A DNA stretch of 64,000 bases from Aristolochia californica. Lineage: Eukaryota > Streptophyta > Magnoliopsida > Piperales > Aristolochiaceae. The DNA lies in assembly GCA_029961685.1 (NCBI GenBank), contig JARWKL010000012.1, positions 25,653,227-25,717,226 of the forward strand, written 5' to 3'. A model generated the notes under the pieces. It was not told the DNA's origin. It did no database searches and worked only from the letters and a program-made list of their open reading frames with translations. Below, one piece after another: positions 1-13,200 of this stretch. A program made the translations under genes and the position numbers. How positions within the stretch are numbered: the stretch's first letter is position 1; each line of letters starts with the position of its first letter.

Positions 1-242
1 ACTAGCCAAATAAGTAAATTGTCAATTATAAACTGCAAGTAAGGTGCCCATGAAGTTGAACAAAGTTTTTGAGAGCCTCAAAACACATTTTGTTGTGCAC
101 ATTTTGTGCATCACCCAGTCCATCAGCAAAATTTTGGTCCCATATCATCGCATCACAACATGGTGCAAAAACTGCAAACTGAACCTTACACCTGAAAGCC
201 AGGCAATTTCGTTTCATATATTTCAAAAGTAGAGATTTATAC

Positions 243-2881
243 CGTGCCATCAACAAGATCTACACCCGAAAGTAGAACGGTGCGCCCATGCACTGCCTCA
301 ACCTGGAAAATATAGTTTTTCCAAACAATAGGTCAGTATAGAGTTTCTTGTCACTTTTCACTGTACTGAATTCATCAGATTGAGAATTCCTAGTTTTTTT
401 CCCCTTCTGATAAGAACAACAGTTAAATATTTCAACCTTCATTGGAGGCGGATCATCTCAAGGAGGACAAAATATGTGCATTCCTCTACATGAAATAATC
501 ATAAGGAACCCTTTATTTTGCTAAAAGCATTACAAACAAGTCATTTTGCATGCCGGCTAAAAAGAAATGGCAAAGGTTACTCCCAAAGAAGGAACAGAGC
601 AACAGATATAGAGGAAAGAAAAAATGTTATACAACTATGATAGTGACTATAGAATCAGAAGTAAATTCTTTTTACTTTGATGGCATATGACTCTTAGAAT
701 ATGTTTTTAGTATAAAGAACAAAATGCTGGCTAACAGGGAAAATTTCAGAAAAATTAACTACCTGGTAGAAAAGCAAGACTTTACAGAACCAATGGGAGT
801 CATAGGGTAAGATTGCTGCTTTGTTTGGTCACCATTCTGTTGCACCAAAGATTTCCTTAAAGCCTCCAACAAGAGAAAACACAATAGTCAGTGAATTTTG
901 TGAAGTGTCACATTAAATATTAATAAATTTTAGCCCTTATTGGACAAAAAACAAATATAATAAATGATTCTCTTAAAAGATTAATGGTTAAAGTTGGGTC
1001 TAAGTCCATCCCAAAATGACTAGCCTAATTTAGGAGGACTTTTGGCAACAAATAACCAGATGATTTTATTCTCAAAAAGAAAAAAGGAAACAGAGGATTT
1101 TCCCTGACATTAACCTATGTGAAATTTTTCCCATTTTCTACCTCAGGTCGAAGCCTACACAAGCAAAGAACAGGCCTAAGACTTGAATAGTACCAATGGG
1201 GACAAGCCAAATAGGGTACAAACTAAGCCCAATAGAACAAATGTCTTACTCTGATACCATGCTAAAGTTAGGTCCATCCTAAAATGACTAGCTGAAGATA
1301 GGAGGCATTTTCTTAACTAATAACCACAAGATTTGTCTTGACACTAAACTAAACAAACAAATAACATTAACACATAAGCACATGAGTACTTCACTTAAGT
1401 ATGTAAGAGTCACAAAAAATGTTCATTGTTAGATAGTATGAAGTCATGTTTGTGGCAGTGAGACTCACATTTTCAAGACTTTAATAGTATGTAATGAAAG
1501 TTCAGTTCCAAGTGACACAATAAAAGGAATCCTTGTCATCATGCTTTCGAGTTATATAAGCAGTTGAATCTAGTCATCAACAATGAAAGCAACATGCAAA
1601 TTACTCTTGAAAAAAAAAACAATGAGATAGTACGGCTTAAGATACTGTACATACATACCTGTACTTCCAGTAACTCTTACTAGATTCAGAGGTAAATTTT
1701 CAAATTCTTCTCTTCCTGATTATTATGATCCAAAGTTTCGGTTTTAACTTGGTCCAAACCAATACAAGGGTGGTCAAGAAAGATAAACTGAACAGTTATT
1801 CCTATTATGTACAGCTGTTGCAAAACCTCACAGCAGAAGATTTTATATAAAGCAAAATAAAGCAACATAAATCTTATAATTCTGAGCAAAATCATAAGTA
1901 GAATTTGTGGTGTCTTCAATAAAATAAAATGAAAATAAATAAAGTGTGAATTTCGACCAAGAACGTGTGATATCCTTTTGATGGGCTGGGATGAACAGAA
2001 CGAACGAACAACAGATGGAGGATGAAAGACCTCAAATAAGAGTCAACCTAAGAAAGCGGTTCTTAAAGATACGAGAACAGGCACCAAAATATGTTAAGGG
2101 AAGAACATAACAGATAGGAAATTGAGGCGAACTTAATTCGAGGTGAATCGACGACTTTCCAGGGATGTCAGGCTTTTCAAGGACGCTTGCAGTTGGTATC
2201 TGGTGGGGATCTGCCGTCAACGAGATAGATAGTAAGATCACAATTTCAGGAGTTTTTAAGACCTGCACCACCTCAAGATCTCTTTTTCCATTCTCAGTTT
2301 TAAACCTATAATATTCAGTTAAGTGGACAGCAAGGTGTGCAAAGATCGCCTGTACTATTCAGTGTTTGGCCAAAAAATAATGCAAATAGGCACAAAATAA
2401 CATTTTATGAATAAATACATCAGTAGAACGTCTCAAATGCCAGTTCCAGAAGTTTTGAAAAACTCAAAAAAAGAAAAAAAAAAAAAGTTTCAAATGCCTT
2501 CATATGATCTTCAAACTCGAAAGAAGTATAACAATATAAAAGCTACGCACACACACATACAAAAAAACCATCACCTGCTGAGCTCTGATTCTTCCTTGCC
2601 TCTCAGCAGCCAATTTCTCCAACGAACCCTTGAGAGAAATCTCCAACTCTTGAATCTTATGACCTAAAGTCCTCCATTTTTTCCTCAAAATGCAAGCTAC
2701 GTTACTTAAGATTGATATTCATATTTTCTAGCTTTCATGCTACTGATTGTCTATACTGTTTTTAGATATCGTGATAGAAGATATCAAAGAAGTTACCAGA
2801 AACAAATACGGTTGCTGACATCGCTGCGACTACCAACGCGGACCATTTGGAATTTGCTGTCGCTGCCATGGACGATTGCAT
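243..2881 (-). CDS. TRMO: TRMO-like tRNA (adenine-N6)-methyltransferase, 5' part, apparently missing a central exon
   Basis: Four exons read on the minus strand: 2881-2797 (start at 2881 or 2869), 2696-2575, 863-763 and 302-243. The first encodes a short hydrophobic N-terminus, the second a charged helix (KKWRTLGHKIQELE...RIRAQQ). The third gives SYPMTPIGSVKSCFSTR, the opening of the TsaA/TrmO domain. The fourth encodes VEAVHGRTVLLSGVDLVDG, near the end of that domain. Known TrmO enzymes N6-methylate t6A37 in tRNA using S-adenosylmethionine. Exons 1-3 join in frame. Exon 3 ends in phase 2 while exon 4 needs phase 0, and the roughly 80-100 residues normally between them are not visible in 303-762; joining 3 to 4 directly hits a stop. 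The rest of the gene lies left of base 1. Either a degenerate exon escaped me or the locus has lost it. Confidence 0.72.
985..1310 (-). mobile_element. LTR-retroelement relic in the TRMO intron
   Basis: Two related segments lie in direct orientation at about 986-1036 and 1264-1306; both carry (t)aaagttRggtc..., tccatccYaaaatgacta and taggagg. Just before the second copy, 1249-1260 reads ctctgataccat, the reverse complement of the TGGTATCAGAG string common next to plant LTR-retrotransposon primer sites. No coding remains. It sits within the intron between TRMO exons 2 and 3. Orientation is inferred from that string only. Confidence 0.4.
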
Positions 2882-4242
2882 GAAAGCCAAGGGCTTTGCT
2901 TTCGAAATCACGTCCCGGAAGCCTGGAGGTTGAATGTACATTTTTTTAAACTGCCCCAATCAGTGATAATGTTGTTTGATCCCCGCAATATTTGAAGGGT
3001 AATAATAAAAGCTTCTTTACATTCTATGAGATATGTAAAGCTTACAGTTAGTTTTACTTTCTTATTCGTTCTTGAGTGATTTTTTTTTAATTTTTTTTAA
3101 TCACAAGCTAGTTACAAAGATTCATCTTGGTTTTATTATTGAGTGATCCAAATGTTCGAAGCGATAGAAGGCAGAACATCAAAATGATATTTAATGAACT
3201 GTAACCTCAATAAGGATTGAGAACCAACTTCAACCTGGGCCAAATCCAGAATCAGGCAGTACCAATTTGCTAGAGACACATAACTGTAGCGAGTCCAGTC
3301 GTTAATAATTGTAACACGATGATGGACAGAATCCTTCACCAGATATGGTTCTTCTCTTGCTTCTAAACGATGTTTTGTTCTGACCTTACTAACATACACA
3401 CAGCCTTACTACGATAAGTTCTTTGTTTCCAATTCAGTTTATTCCATTTGTTCCAATTTTGTTTGTATCAAATAGAAAAATTATGTTTATTTTTACTTTT
3501 TTTTTCTTTCTTTCTTCATACGGTCGGAAGAAAACAATGATGTGGATATTTGATATGCTTCAGAATGACAAAAATAGAATCGTTTCTCAATTGGATCAGC
3601 TTTTCCAATCAACTTTGTAATGTAGAGCGCACTAACAAATACAGATAGCTGCGATAACAGAGGAACGAAAGACTCTCACTTGTATAAGATCTTTATTGTA
3701 TTATAAATCAACAGAAGAGAGATTGGCCAAAAATTAGTTACAACACAATATACTTCCACTCTGGCGATCTCAGTTCAGCAATAACATGGCACAGTAATTT
3801 CTGGAAGTCTGCAAATAACGACTCCCAGAAGACTTATCTTTCCTATTCTTTCTGTGGAACCATGCAAAAAAAAAAAAAAAAAAATTGTCAAAATAACAGG
3901 AAAAAATGCCCTCGGCCATCAACTTAGCATCAGCCAACCACCACATTTTTCAATCTGGTTCCACTCTACACAGTATGAATCTGCTGTGTGTTCATTTCTG
4001 ATGGGAGCCTTTCACTCTAGACCTAGTATGAACCTCCTGCATCTTTTGCAACAAAGTGAACCTCATAGAATCTGAATTAGTTAGACTCTGAACCTTTAAC
4101 TGCCACTTCCGCCATCATCCAAGTTTCATGTTTTGCCATTTGCTACAGTGAATTGGGTAGTATCACTCAATGAGATGTCTCTGAGAGCAGGGGAAGTTAA
4201 CAGTCCACTGCACTCTAAACCAACAGAACTATCAATACCCTT
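2882..4242. other. Spacer between TRMO 5' end and UBP 3' end
   Basis: This spacer should hold the UBP 3'UTR on its right and the TRMO promoter on its left, as both genes are read on the minus strand. It is AT-rich with T- and A-runs (3482-3510; 17-18 A near 3867-3884). A minus open frame of 87 codons at 3136-3399 resembles nothing I know and has no splice context, so I do not call it. Confidence 0.5.
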
Positions 4243-7200
4243 TTAATCACCAAACCCGTTACACTTAGTTTCAATCCTAGAGGGTTCAGTTAGTTCTTCC
4301 CTTCCTTCAGATCTCCAATTTTCAATGGGATGTTTTGCCAACACATTGTTATGAAGTAAACCAGTAGAAAGTGGAGGCATCACTGAAACATCATCCTCTC
4401 CATCCTTGCCTAATGACTGGCATTCCAGACCATCAGTATAAGGTTTACATCCAAATTGACTGGGCGTAACAGGGTTAGCCCACCCATTCTGTTTCCTCTC
4501 TGTATCATACTTATTCAGAATTTCTGAAGAGTCAATACACTTTTGACTGGAGAAGACACTACCAGAAAACCCATTCACCTTGTAAGGACCATCTAAGTCT
4601 ACAGGTTCTTTCTGAGCTTTCTTCAGTTTTGCTAATTTCATCTTTCTTGCAGGCTGGTCAAGAAAACCACGAGAAAATAGAGGCTTGAGTTTTGCCCCAG
4701 AATTTGAACAAATGAGCACCTCTGATCCATGTCGTGCAAATGATGGATTACCACTTGTATCTGCCTGCCTGAGGCTGCACTCTTTATGATCCGGACGAAA
4801 ACAAATATTCCCTTCATCTTGCAAGTTTGGGACCAAATTTAAACTCAGAACTGATCCACTAGAAGTTGTCTCTGCAGTTTCACAGGTCGAACCGCTGCCA
4901 GTTGAAAATTCTTCAAATGAGGAATTTCTAGCCCCATAGCTCCAACAGCTAGTTGCTTCTAGGCATTCAGGGTCCACACTGGAATTGATGCTTGGCTCCT
5001 CAGACTCTGTTGTATTAGCTCCAATTGAGGACACTTCTCTTGGACCCATCACCTTCGTATGAGCAACTTCTATAGAAGGCATATCTTCCAAGTGAGAACA
5101 TAACTTACCAATATCTTCTTTAGCATCTTCTAACTGTCCAGAAGCTGATTCATGAGATAGAAGAGCAGCACCATTGGGATCTTCTTTTATGGGGACATCC
5201 TTGCTTGAAGTATCCATATCCATATAGACTGATTCTTCTACCTCCAGTTCAGGACCAGCTCCAATTGTGGATTCAGTTTGCTCACAGTGATTGCCACCCT
5301 CCGACACAACACTTTTCAAATCGAAAGCAGAATTTACTGAAGTGGGAACACCAGCTGTCTCAACTGATTTTATCGACCTTTGCTCTGCTTCTTGATCTGG
5401 TTGATCTTCTTTTATGGGCACATCCCTGCTTGAAGTATCCAAATCCATATAGACTGGTTCTTCTACCTCCAGTTCAGGACCAGATCTGGTTGTGGATTCA
5501 GTTTGCTTGCACTGATTGCCACCCTCTGACGCAATACATTTCAAAGCGGAAACAAAATTTACTGAAGTGGAAATACCAGCTGGCTCAACTGATTTTATCA
5601 AGGTGTGCTCTGCTTCATGATCGCATTGCAGTGATTTCTGTTCTTTGTCCTGGCCTTCAAGTTCCAAAGGCTTCAGACATGGCCGCCGTACACATACCCT
5701 GCACATGTAGGATGTATGAGCTTCAGTTTTAACTGCCCACCAATTTTATTGGAATTCAATTTTATATAAGACAAGAGGAAGAGTCACACATGAATATGTG
5801 CTAAGAAACTCACAAGTATATAATTACATCTGTTTTTAATTCAACAAAAAAGGGAATGATCAAGTTGTTTTTGAAGTAATTAAAGCAAATGAAACTAGTA
5901 CAACTTATATATGATAAAAATACAGTAGTTATGAGATGCCAAAAAAAACTAATTAGGAAAGTTTGCAATATATCTGGCTTATATCACAACTCCAGAAAAG
6001 GAGACAATCAAAAGATGGAAGTTGATAAGGCTCATATTAGGTAATAGTCTATCTCTGAAAATTTTGAAAAATCAAATGACCTGGTTATTCTACGCGCTAA
6101 TGCTTTTATGACTGGACACAGAAAATGACGTAGTTCTTTTCTGTGTCACAGAATTCAATAACAGTGAGAGTTTCAAGTAAAGTGAAAAGTGAGGTTGATC
6201 ACACATAGCAAAATCGTTAACCAAACATATGGGATCACCAAGCACAATCAAGAAGTTTTTATGCTCCCAAAGTGATATTTCTTATCTACATTATTAGCTT
6301 AAATTTATCTATAAACCTATTTGAATAGAATTTAAATATGATTGAAAGTATGGTGGTGTCTTTCTTGCATCCCAATATTAACTTAAGTATCACTTTTTCC
6401 ACCCCAATGGACATTCAAAAAGTTGATTTTCGTTTGAAATGCTGATGCTTTTTTTTACGTACCACATTTTGAGCACTTTTTTTTTATGAAAAGTGAATTA
6501 AAAGAGGGAACAACAAAACACAGCCTCAAGGGAGAAAACCCCTAACAACAAGGGATTGAAGCGAAGTTCCCCGTTTAGCAAGTACATCGGCAACAAAATT
6601 GGCAAATCTCGGGATATGAGTCCAAATATAATCATAAAAGGCTACAATTTCCATAATCTCAAAAAAGGTGTCCAATTGGTGGCACGGAGCGGAAGAGCGC
6701 ACGCACCATCCGATCACCACTTTGGACACATTTTGAGCACTTAATCATGCTTAAAATGAAATTAACTTGAGCACTGCAATCCAATCCTATGGCTATGCAA
6801 ATACTTCTACTTGGATACACAGATAGAGAAAAAGAGGAAAAGGAAAAATGAGAGACAAAAGAGGATAATAAAAACCCAATTAGATGTAAGACATTATAAT
6901 GAACCAAAATTTTCTTTTTCATCTGAGTGGAGTTTGTATTTCAAAATTAATTAAAACTTCTTTAACACTGAAATCAACAAATTGAAATATACCTGCTATA
7001 AAGTAGCATGTAAGCTCCTTGTGCGAGGACTTCCTCTAGTTCAACCTTCATAACCTAAATATAAAGAATGACCTCAGAAGGTATGGTATAAAACATCATA
7101 ATTCCTTGAGTAGCATCTATCTGTGGTGATGTGTTTAGAGGATTGTGGATAGAAAGGTTGTCCAAGAGTATATCAGATCTTTAACCAAAAATTGGCATTC

Positions 7201-10200
7201 ACTAGCAATGACAGTTTTGCTTCTCCTTAAAAAAAAAAAACATTTCCATTTACTTTAGCTAATATTGGGTGATATATTTCCATTTCCAAAATCAAGCAAA
7301 GAGAAACCATTTGACTTCCCCATAACATAAGAGGAGTCTTGTACTCCAAAAGTCTAACCACTTAGTAGCATTACATAAGGACTTGTAGTTATGTTTACCA
7401 TTTTCTATTGGTTTTAATTGCTATTAGAGTTTTAAAAACTATTTTGCAACATTACTAATGGGTCTGAGCACATTAACTTTTTTTTTAGTAGTAAATCCAC
7501 CTTGAATAATTCGATTAAGTATATACATTATACTTCTAATAATCTTTGGAATTATGCTTCAAAGGGAAATCTTTGGAATTACTTTTATAACAAAAAAATA
7601 CAGACATTGATAGATTCCCACACTTTATGCTACCAACACATAGTCTATTTGTCCAAAAAGATAAATCACAACTTGTGTGTTATCTTGAACTATAATGCTT
7701 TATTTGGTAAACTAGAAGTTATAAAACTTATAACGACACTTTAAGAAAAGAACATATTTTCAGTTTTTCTATGAGAAAATTCCATAGTTTGAATGTATTT
7801 CCTGATCATTGTAAGTTCATACAGTCGTTATAGGCTATATCAAGCTACACTGTTATTCATAGTCCAAAACATACTTCCACAAATTTCTAGCATTGCTATA
7901 TTTTTACTTTCCCCTTTTCATCGAGTAGGCATGATATGCTTCCAAATGTATGGAAATCAATACTCTGAACCTTCCCCGCCAGCCAAATTCATTGAACTCA
8001 TATCTGAGATTTTAGAACATTCAAATTTTGATTTAACTGATCAAATCCATTCATCAAAATCAGAGACAAATAGTACTCAGAATCAGCTGAAAGTTAAGGT
8101 ACTTGTTATAGTTCCACTGGAATAAAGAGAAAAAGAAAGAAAAGAGGGTTTGCTTTGTACTTACATCACGATTTTTTGTATGAACTTATGAAAGTGTGAA
8201 GATTCTAGCTAATTCTTTTTATCGTAATTTATCTGACATCCTACTTGAGAGAAGCTTCATTAAATACTTAATAATATTATCTATGTAGCAGTAAACCATT
8301 TGAAGCTATACGCTGCAAACAAGTTTATGTGAAATCAAGAAGATGTAAGCAATTACCTTGCAATCATCAATCCTATACCAATTCCCACGGAAATCTTTGG
8401 TATAGCATATGTAATGGCCAAAGAAAGAGGCATTAAGCATGTCGACATGAACCACAACAGCATAAAGCCTGTACAGATCAGTACCCTTCATTGCTTCACT
8501 CATGTATGGACCAAGGTCTAATAATTCGGGGAATGCCACTCTCTTATTCAGTTTCCCAAATCTTCCACTCTGTGTAATCATAGCAGGTAACAGGTTGTTA
8601 GTGCATGTGACTCAAAAAATAATTTTAATAAGCAAAAACATACATCTAATTAGAACCTGAAATCTCTTAAGAGCTATAGTGAGGATATTGGGAGCCTGGT
8701 GAACTATAAGCCGCTTCCATGCTTTAACATAATCATTGCAACTGTAAATAGAATAAAAATTCTGTCACCATCTAAAAACCAAGCAAAGAACAATTATCTT
8801 ATGATGACAATGACATATGTTCATTTGCTCAGGAATCAAGTCAGTCTCATTTCAGAAGAGGAAAAAGAAACAAAAGAGAGACAGGAAGGCAGTATTACTA
8901 AACAAGTTAAACCATGCATTTACAATTTCTCTAAAGTTTCAGAGGCCATAAAAAACACAGTATCAGGTTAAAATACTCAGAAAAAACTAGTTGACACCAT
9001 TAGATTGATCAACGTCATTGTGAACATGGATTCCCCTTGAGTGCTCTTTCTTCTTGCATTTTAATAAGATTATCACCTTTCCCAAAAAAAAAAAAAATGT
9101 AGCACTCATTTTCTTTGCACAATGTTAATAAAGCTGACCTGGTCACCAACCCAGTAAGGTTACAGGGTTCAGATGAACTTGGTCCAACCAGGTTTGATTA
9201 CTGGTAGAACTGATTATGACATTATCAGACATTTGTTTGTTGAAATAAAACCGCTTCACTAAAAAAAAGAGTAAATTTTTTTTTAAAAATAATAGTAATT
9301 TGAAGAGAGCCATCTCCCTTAATCAGCATGAAGGAGGACAACTGAAACCTGCCCCTGTCCCTTTAATTTGGTAGCAGGAGAGAAACCCAACCCTCCGAGA
9401 GCTGGAATTATCCCTCCCTCTCTTGTAATTCTCAGATAATTATCAATGCAAAGCAATTCATTTTTTCTAGTTCAAGGAAAGTTCTTATCATGGTGATGTA
9501 ACTTATTTTAGCAAGTCCAAGGCTGAGTTTTAATATGTAACTAAATTTTGAAAGTTAATATAGTAAGCTACCGAGGAAGTTACCCTGATTTTTCTTATCT
9601 TTTGTTATGCTTGGAATAGTTTGTGTTTTCTCTTTAACTATGCAAACTAACCACTGAAAGTTCAAGCTCTACTATTTGAACTTGAAAAGCAACATTTCTG
9701 ACAGTTGAAAGAATATCAGCAAGGTCATCATGTTCAATTTCATCCCTCAACATTACTTATATGATTATGTGGGTCTAAAAAGGAAAGGAAGAAATAAGAG
9801 ACTGCCAAATCAAGAGTGTTGGGAGGCTTCAAAATCAAGATCTAATGGGCACCATCAGATCACAAGTTTTCAATCCTTCAAAAGCTTTTGGTTTTGCAAA
9901 TTCTAATCACTTGTTAAACATGGTGGCGGTTAACTGATTCTTATATAGACACTACTATAAATCCATGATTTTTGTTTCCTAGGACCCATATGAAATATTA
10001 ATTTCTGGAAAAACCTGTATATGGGAGTTTCTCGAAATATTATAGAGACATTTCACTAACATAAAAGAAAATTATATGTAATATGTATGTTTATGTGCGC
10101 ATATATATATATATATATATATATGAGAGACAAATATAGAGCAAGTAAGAGAAAGCAGCCCGCAGTTATCCATAAAGTAACTCTTTTTTTCCATTTGTGT

Positions 10201-13200
10201 GTGTAAATTGTATATAAGAGAGGAGGAGGAGGAGGAGGTTGGATATAAGAGAAGTAAATTGTATAGTGCTTCCCTTTCAATGACAATTAAAAAGAAAAAA
10301 AATAACAGTGATGACAATGTTATAAAACATAAAATGATTATGAAGAAAATCAGCTGTTTAATCGATGTGGCGAAACAGTTATGAAGTCTTAAAATACCAT
10401 GATATCAAGGTTTAAAAAAATATAAACCATATAGAATAATAGCACAATATTTTGTTGAACTAAAGAAATAGAAATTATATAACAATGCTAATAAATAATA
10501 ATCTTACAGAAACCACAGACAATTAACGCCAAGGACTACCACTTACCCATCGCACTTATACATATTTTCCCCATCTAGCCATTCCTTGACAGTGAATTGC
10601 TCAAGACAATCTTGTAGAGATGCAGCATCCCCTTGAATTTCAACAGTCAAATCCATCATATTCTCATACCTATGTGAAATTTTATCACATTTTGTGCATA
10701 AAACCTACAAAAAAAAATGTTATAAGATTGCTCTTAGTAACAGACAACCAGCAAGAAGAACACAGAAAGAGAACATAGACAATGGAAGGAACAAAAGTAG
10801 TTTGAACTTAAGCATAACCTTGAGCCAGAAAGCAAGTCTTATTGCTTAATGTTAATGTATTACAAGATCATTACTTGATGATGTTTCCTTCTAAAAAAAT
10901 GAACATACCTATAAATTACTATGATTGAAAAAGAATACTACAAGCTTACGAATGCAAAATCTTTTCCCCAGCAAACGGATCAGCAAAACTGTAGTGACAG
11001 CAAGAGGGTATTGTGGTGCAGTTGTGGGAAGAATTAGAGGAAAAAATAAAACTAAGACTGCAATAAGAAATATTAGGAATTAATCACATATCTGTTTGCA
11101 GTAGATTCTAAGATGACCTGTGGAAAGATTTTAAAAACCATGCAAGATACGCTGAAATGAAGAAAGAAAAAAATTCTAAGAAATTTATCAACTAAAACAT
11201 TAAAAAAAAGGAAGATTGGCAAAACATGATATGGGGTTTGCTTTTAAGCTTCTACTAACTAAAATTCCTACTTTCCGAACAACTACTGACTTACATTCGA
11301 CTTAAAAACCTTTAATAGCAAATGCATGTCAACTCAAACACATATATGGAACCAGCAAATCTAAAATAAAAAATTCCTTAAGACAAAAATATATAACGGG
11401 AATACCTGTAAAAAAGAAACTACTAAACAGAAAACTACGAATAAAAGGACAGTCTTATTAAATAAAGAATTTTGGTCCAAAAGTGCATGGGGTGTAAGAG
11501 ATCGTGGATTTGGTGTCTTCAAGCATGCATGCTAGAATATAAGAAACTCTAATAACATTCTACGAAGAAGAAGCATAAAATTATGAAAATCTAAGGACAC
11601 TGGCTACATCCGATTGTCATATCTCCCTTCCTTGCTAACAACAGTATAAACTTAGCCCACGGAGACTTTGGGAACGAGTATCCATCTAACAAGGTGCTAA
11701 ATCCATCATTAGTGTCTTCAAGCATGCATGCTAGATCTCAAGGAAAAACAGGTATGTAACTTTTTCAATGCAATAAACACGAGAATGAGCAAGACATCGC
11801 TGCCAATTGCTTTCTCAAATAATACAAGGTTCAATATTCCTCATGCATATGCCAGCCACACAGTACCAGATCTCGAACATGACACTAGCTCAATAAACAT
11901 GAGATACGAGAGAGTGACATTTGAGTCACATTCTGAACCCACATCAGGCTAAAAGTAGCTGAACAAAAAAACACAAAGGATATGTCCTATGTTTCACATT
12001 AGAAAACACAACACCTTCTGCATACAAGAGAGTACACCATTTACAAGAGATATTGAACGGAAATTAGAAACTTTTATTTATTCATTCACTTAAAAAGATT
12101 ACCATTTCCAGTGTTTAAAAAATCATAAAATTCTCACTTATAATGATAACGTTCATATAAATTAACAGTTTGCATTCTGCTTTCATCTTCAATCCCAATG
12201 CGAATCTACCTGGCTCATTTCCCATGCAGATTCCAAAAATAACCCTTTTACAGCTTCTCTCCGGCATTCAGCAGCTTTTTTTTCTTTTAAAAACAAGTGA
12301 AATGTTTCCACAGACCTTGGTTGTTATCGTATATTATTGTCATTTCTGTATAATGAAAGGGTATTATTGTAATTTCTGTATCTTATAACTTAACCTATGT
12401 ATATCTATGCATCGGGAGTAAATAAACGTTATCGAGATCAATCGATTTCGATCTCTTGTTTCGGGAAATCAAAATAAGCTTCGGAAAATCTTGTCATTGG
12501 CAACTCATAGCATTTCTAAGTGGCAACTTATAGCATTTCTAAGTGGCCATAGACTTCAAGACCCAATAATACACATTATTTGTTTTCCTGAGAACTTTCA
12601 GTTTACAATGATCGGAAAACAAGAATGACTCTTGGAGAAATGATGGATGGAGACACTATTTTAAAAAATTAAGTTTACCTCAGATTGGAGATAGCCACCA
12701 AAAATATGTTGAATTAAAGTGGTCTCTTGGGTGCTAGGCTCTAGGGCCTTTTCTCCTCCAAATTCATCAAGGCAAATTGACTGCATTGTCTCAATTGCAA
12801 ACCTAAAGGGTACAACAAGACAAATTCAGCTGGAAATTGCTTATCAATATATTTAAAATTCAGTAGCATCACAGAGATTAAAAATATTAAGCCAGGTAAA
12901 CAAACCTCATGAACTCGTGAGCATCTTCCTGCTTTCCACATCCAAGATTACCTCCTATATTAGGCAAACGAGAAAGAATATTGAGTGGCGAAAAGGGATG
13001 CAAGCTCTGGCTCACTCTGTGGATATGACGTTGAAGTTCACAAAAAAAGCACCAATCATTCCTGCTGCCTGAAAAATGAAGATAAAAAAATACAGATATA
13101 AAAATTAGATATGTCCATGGATCCAATAAAAAAAATAAGAAGTATTTAATAATCATCTTATACATTCTCTAGAGTGGCCTTTCTCCAAAAGATATGCTAC

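Noticed and set aside
26..256. 76-codon minus frame at the left edge
   Set aside because: It overlaps the TRMO exon at 302-243 in another frame and does not give the expected PVLDIKPY continuation; probably intron.
2032..2271. 79-codon minus frame in the TRMO intron
   Set aside because: Exon 2 (RIRAQQ) joins exon 3 (ALRKSLVQQ) in frame as in relatives, so this lies inside the intron.
3136..3399. 87-codon minus frame between TRMO and UBP
   Set aside because: No motif, no splice partners, and AT-rich surroundings; a chance frame cannot be excluded.
5205..5732. 175-codon plus-strand open frame opposite the UBP tail
   Set aside because: It is antisense to a well-supported exon, and the apparent repeats in it only mirror the UBP tandem repeat.
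10056..10384. Three short frames over the AT/GGA repeats
   Set aside because: They consist of microsatellite translation ([13 protein letters not shown]).
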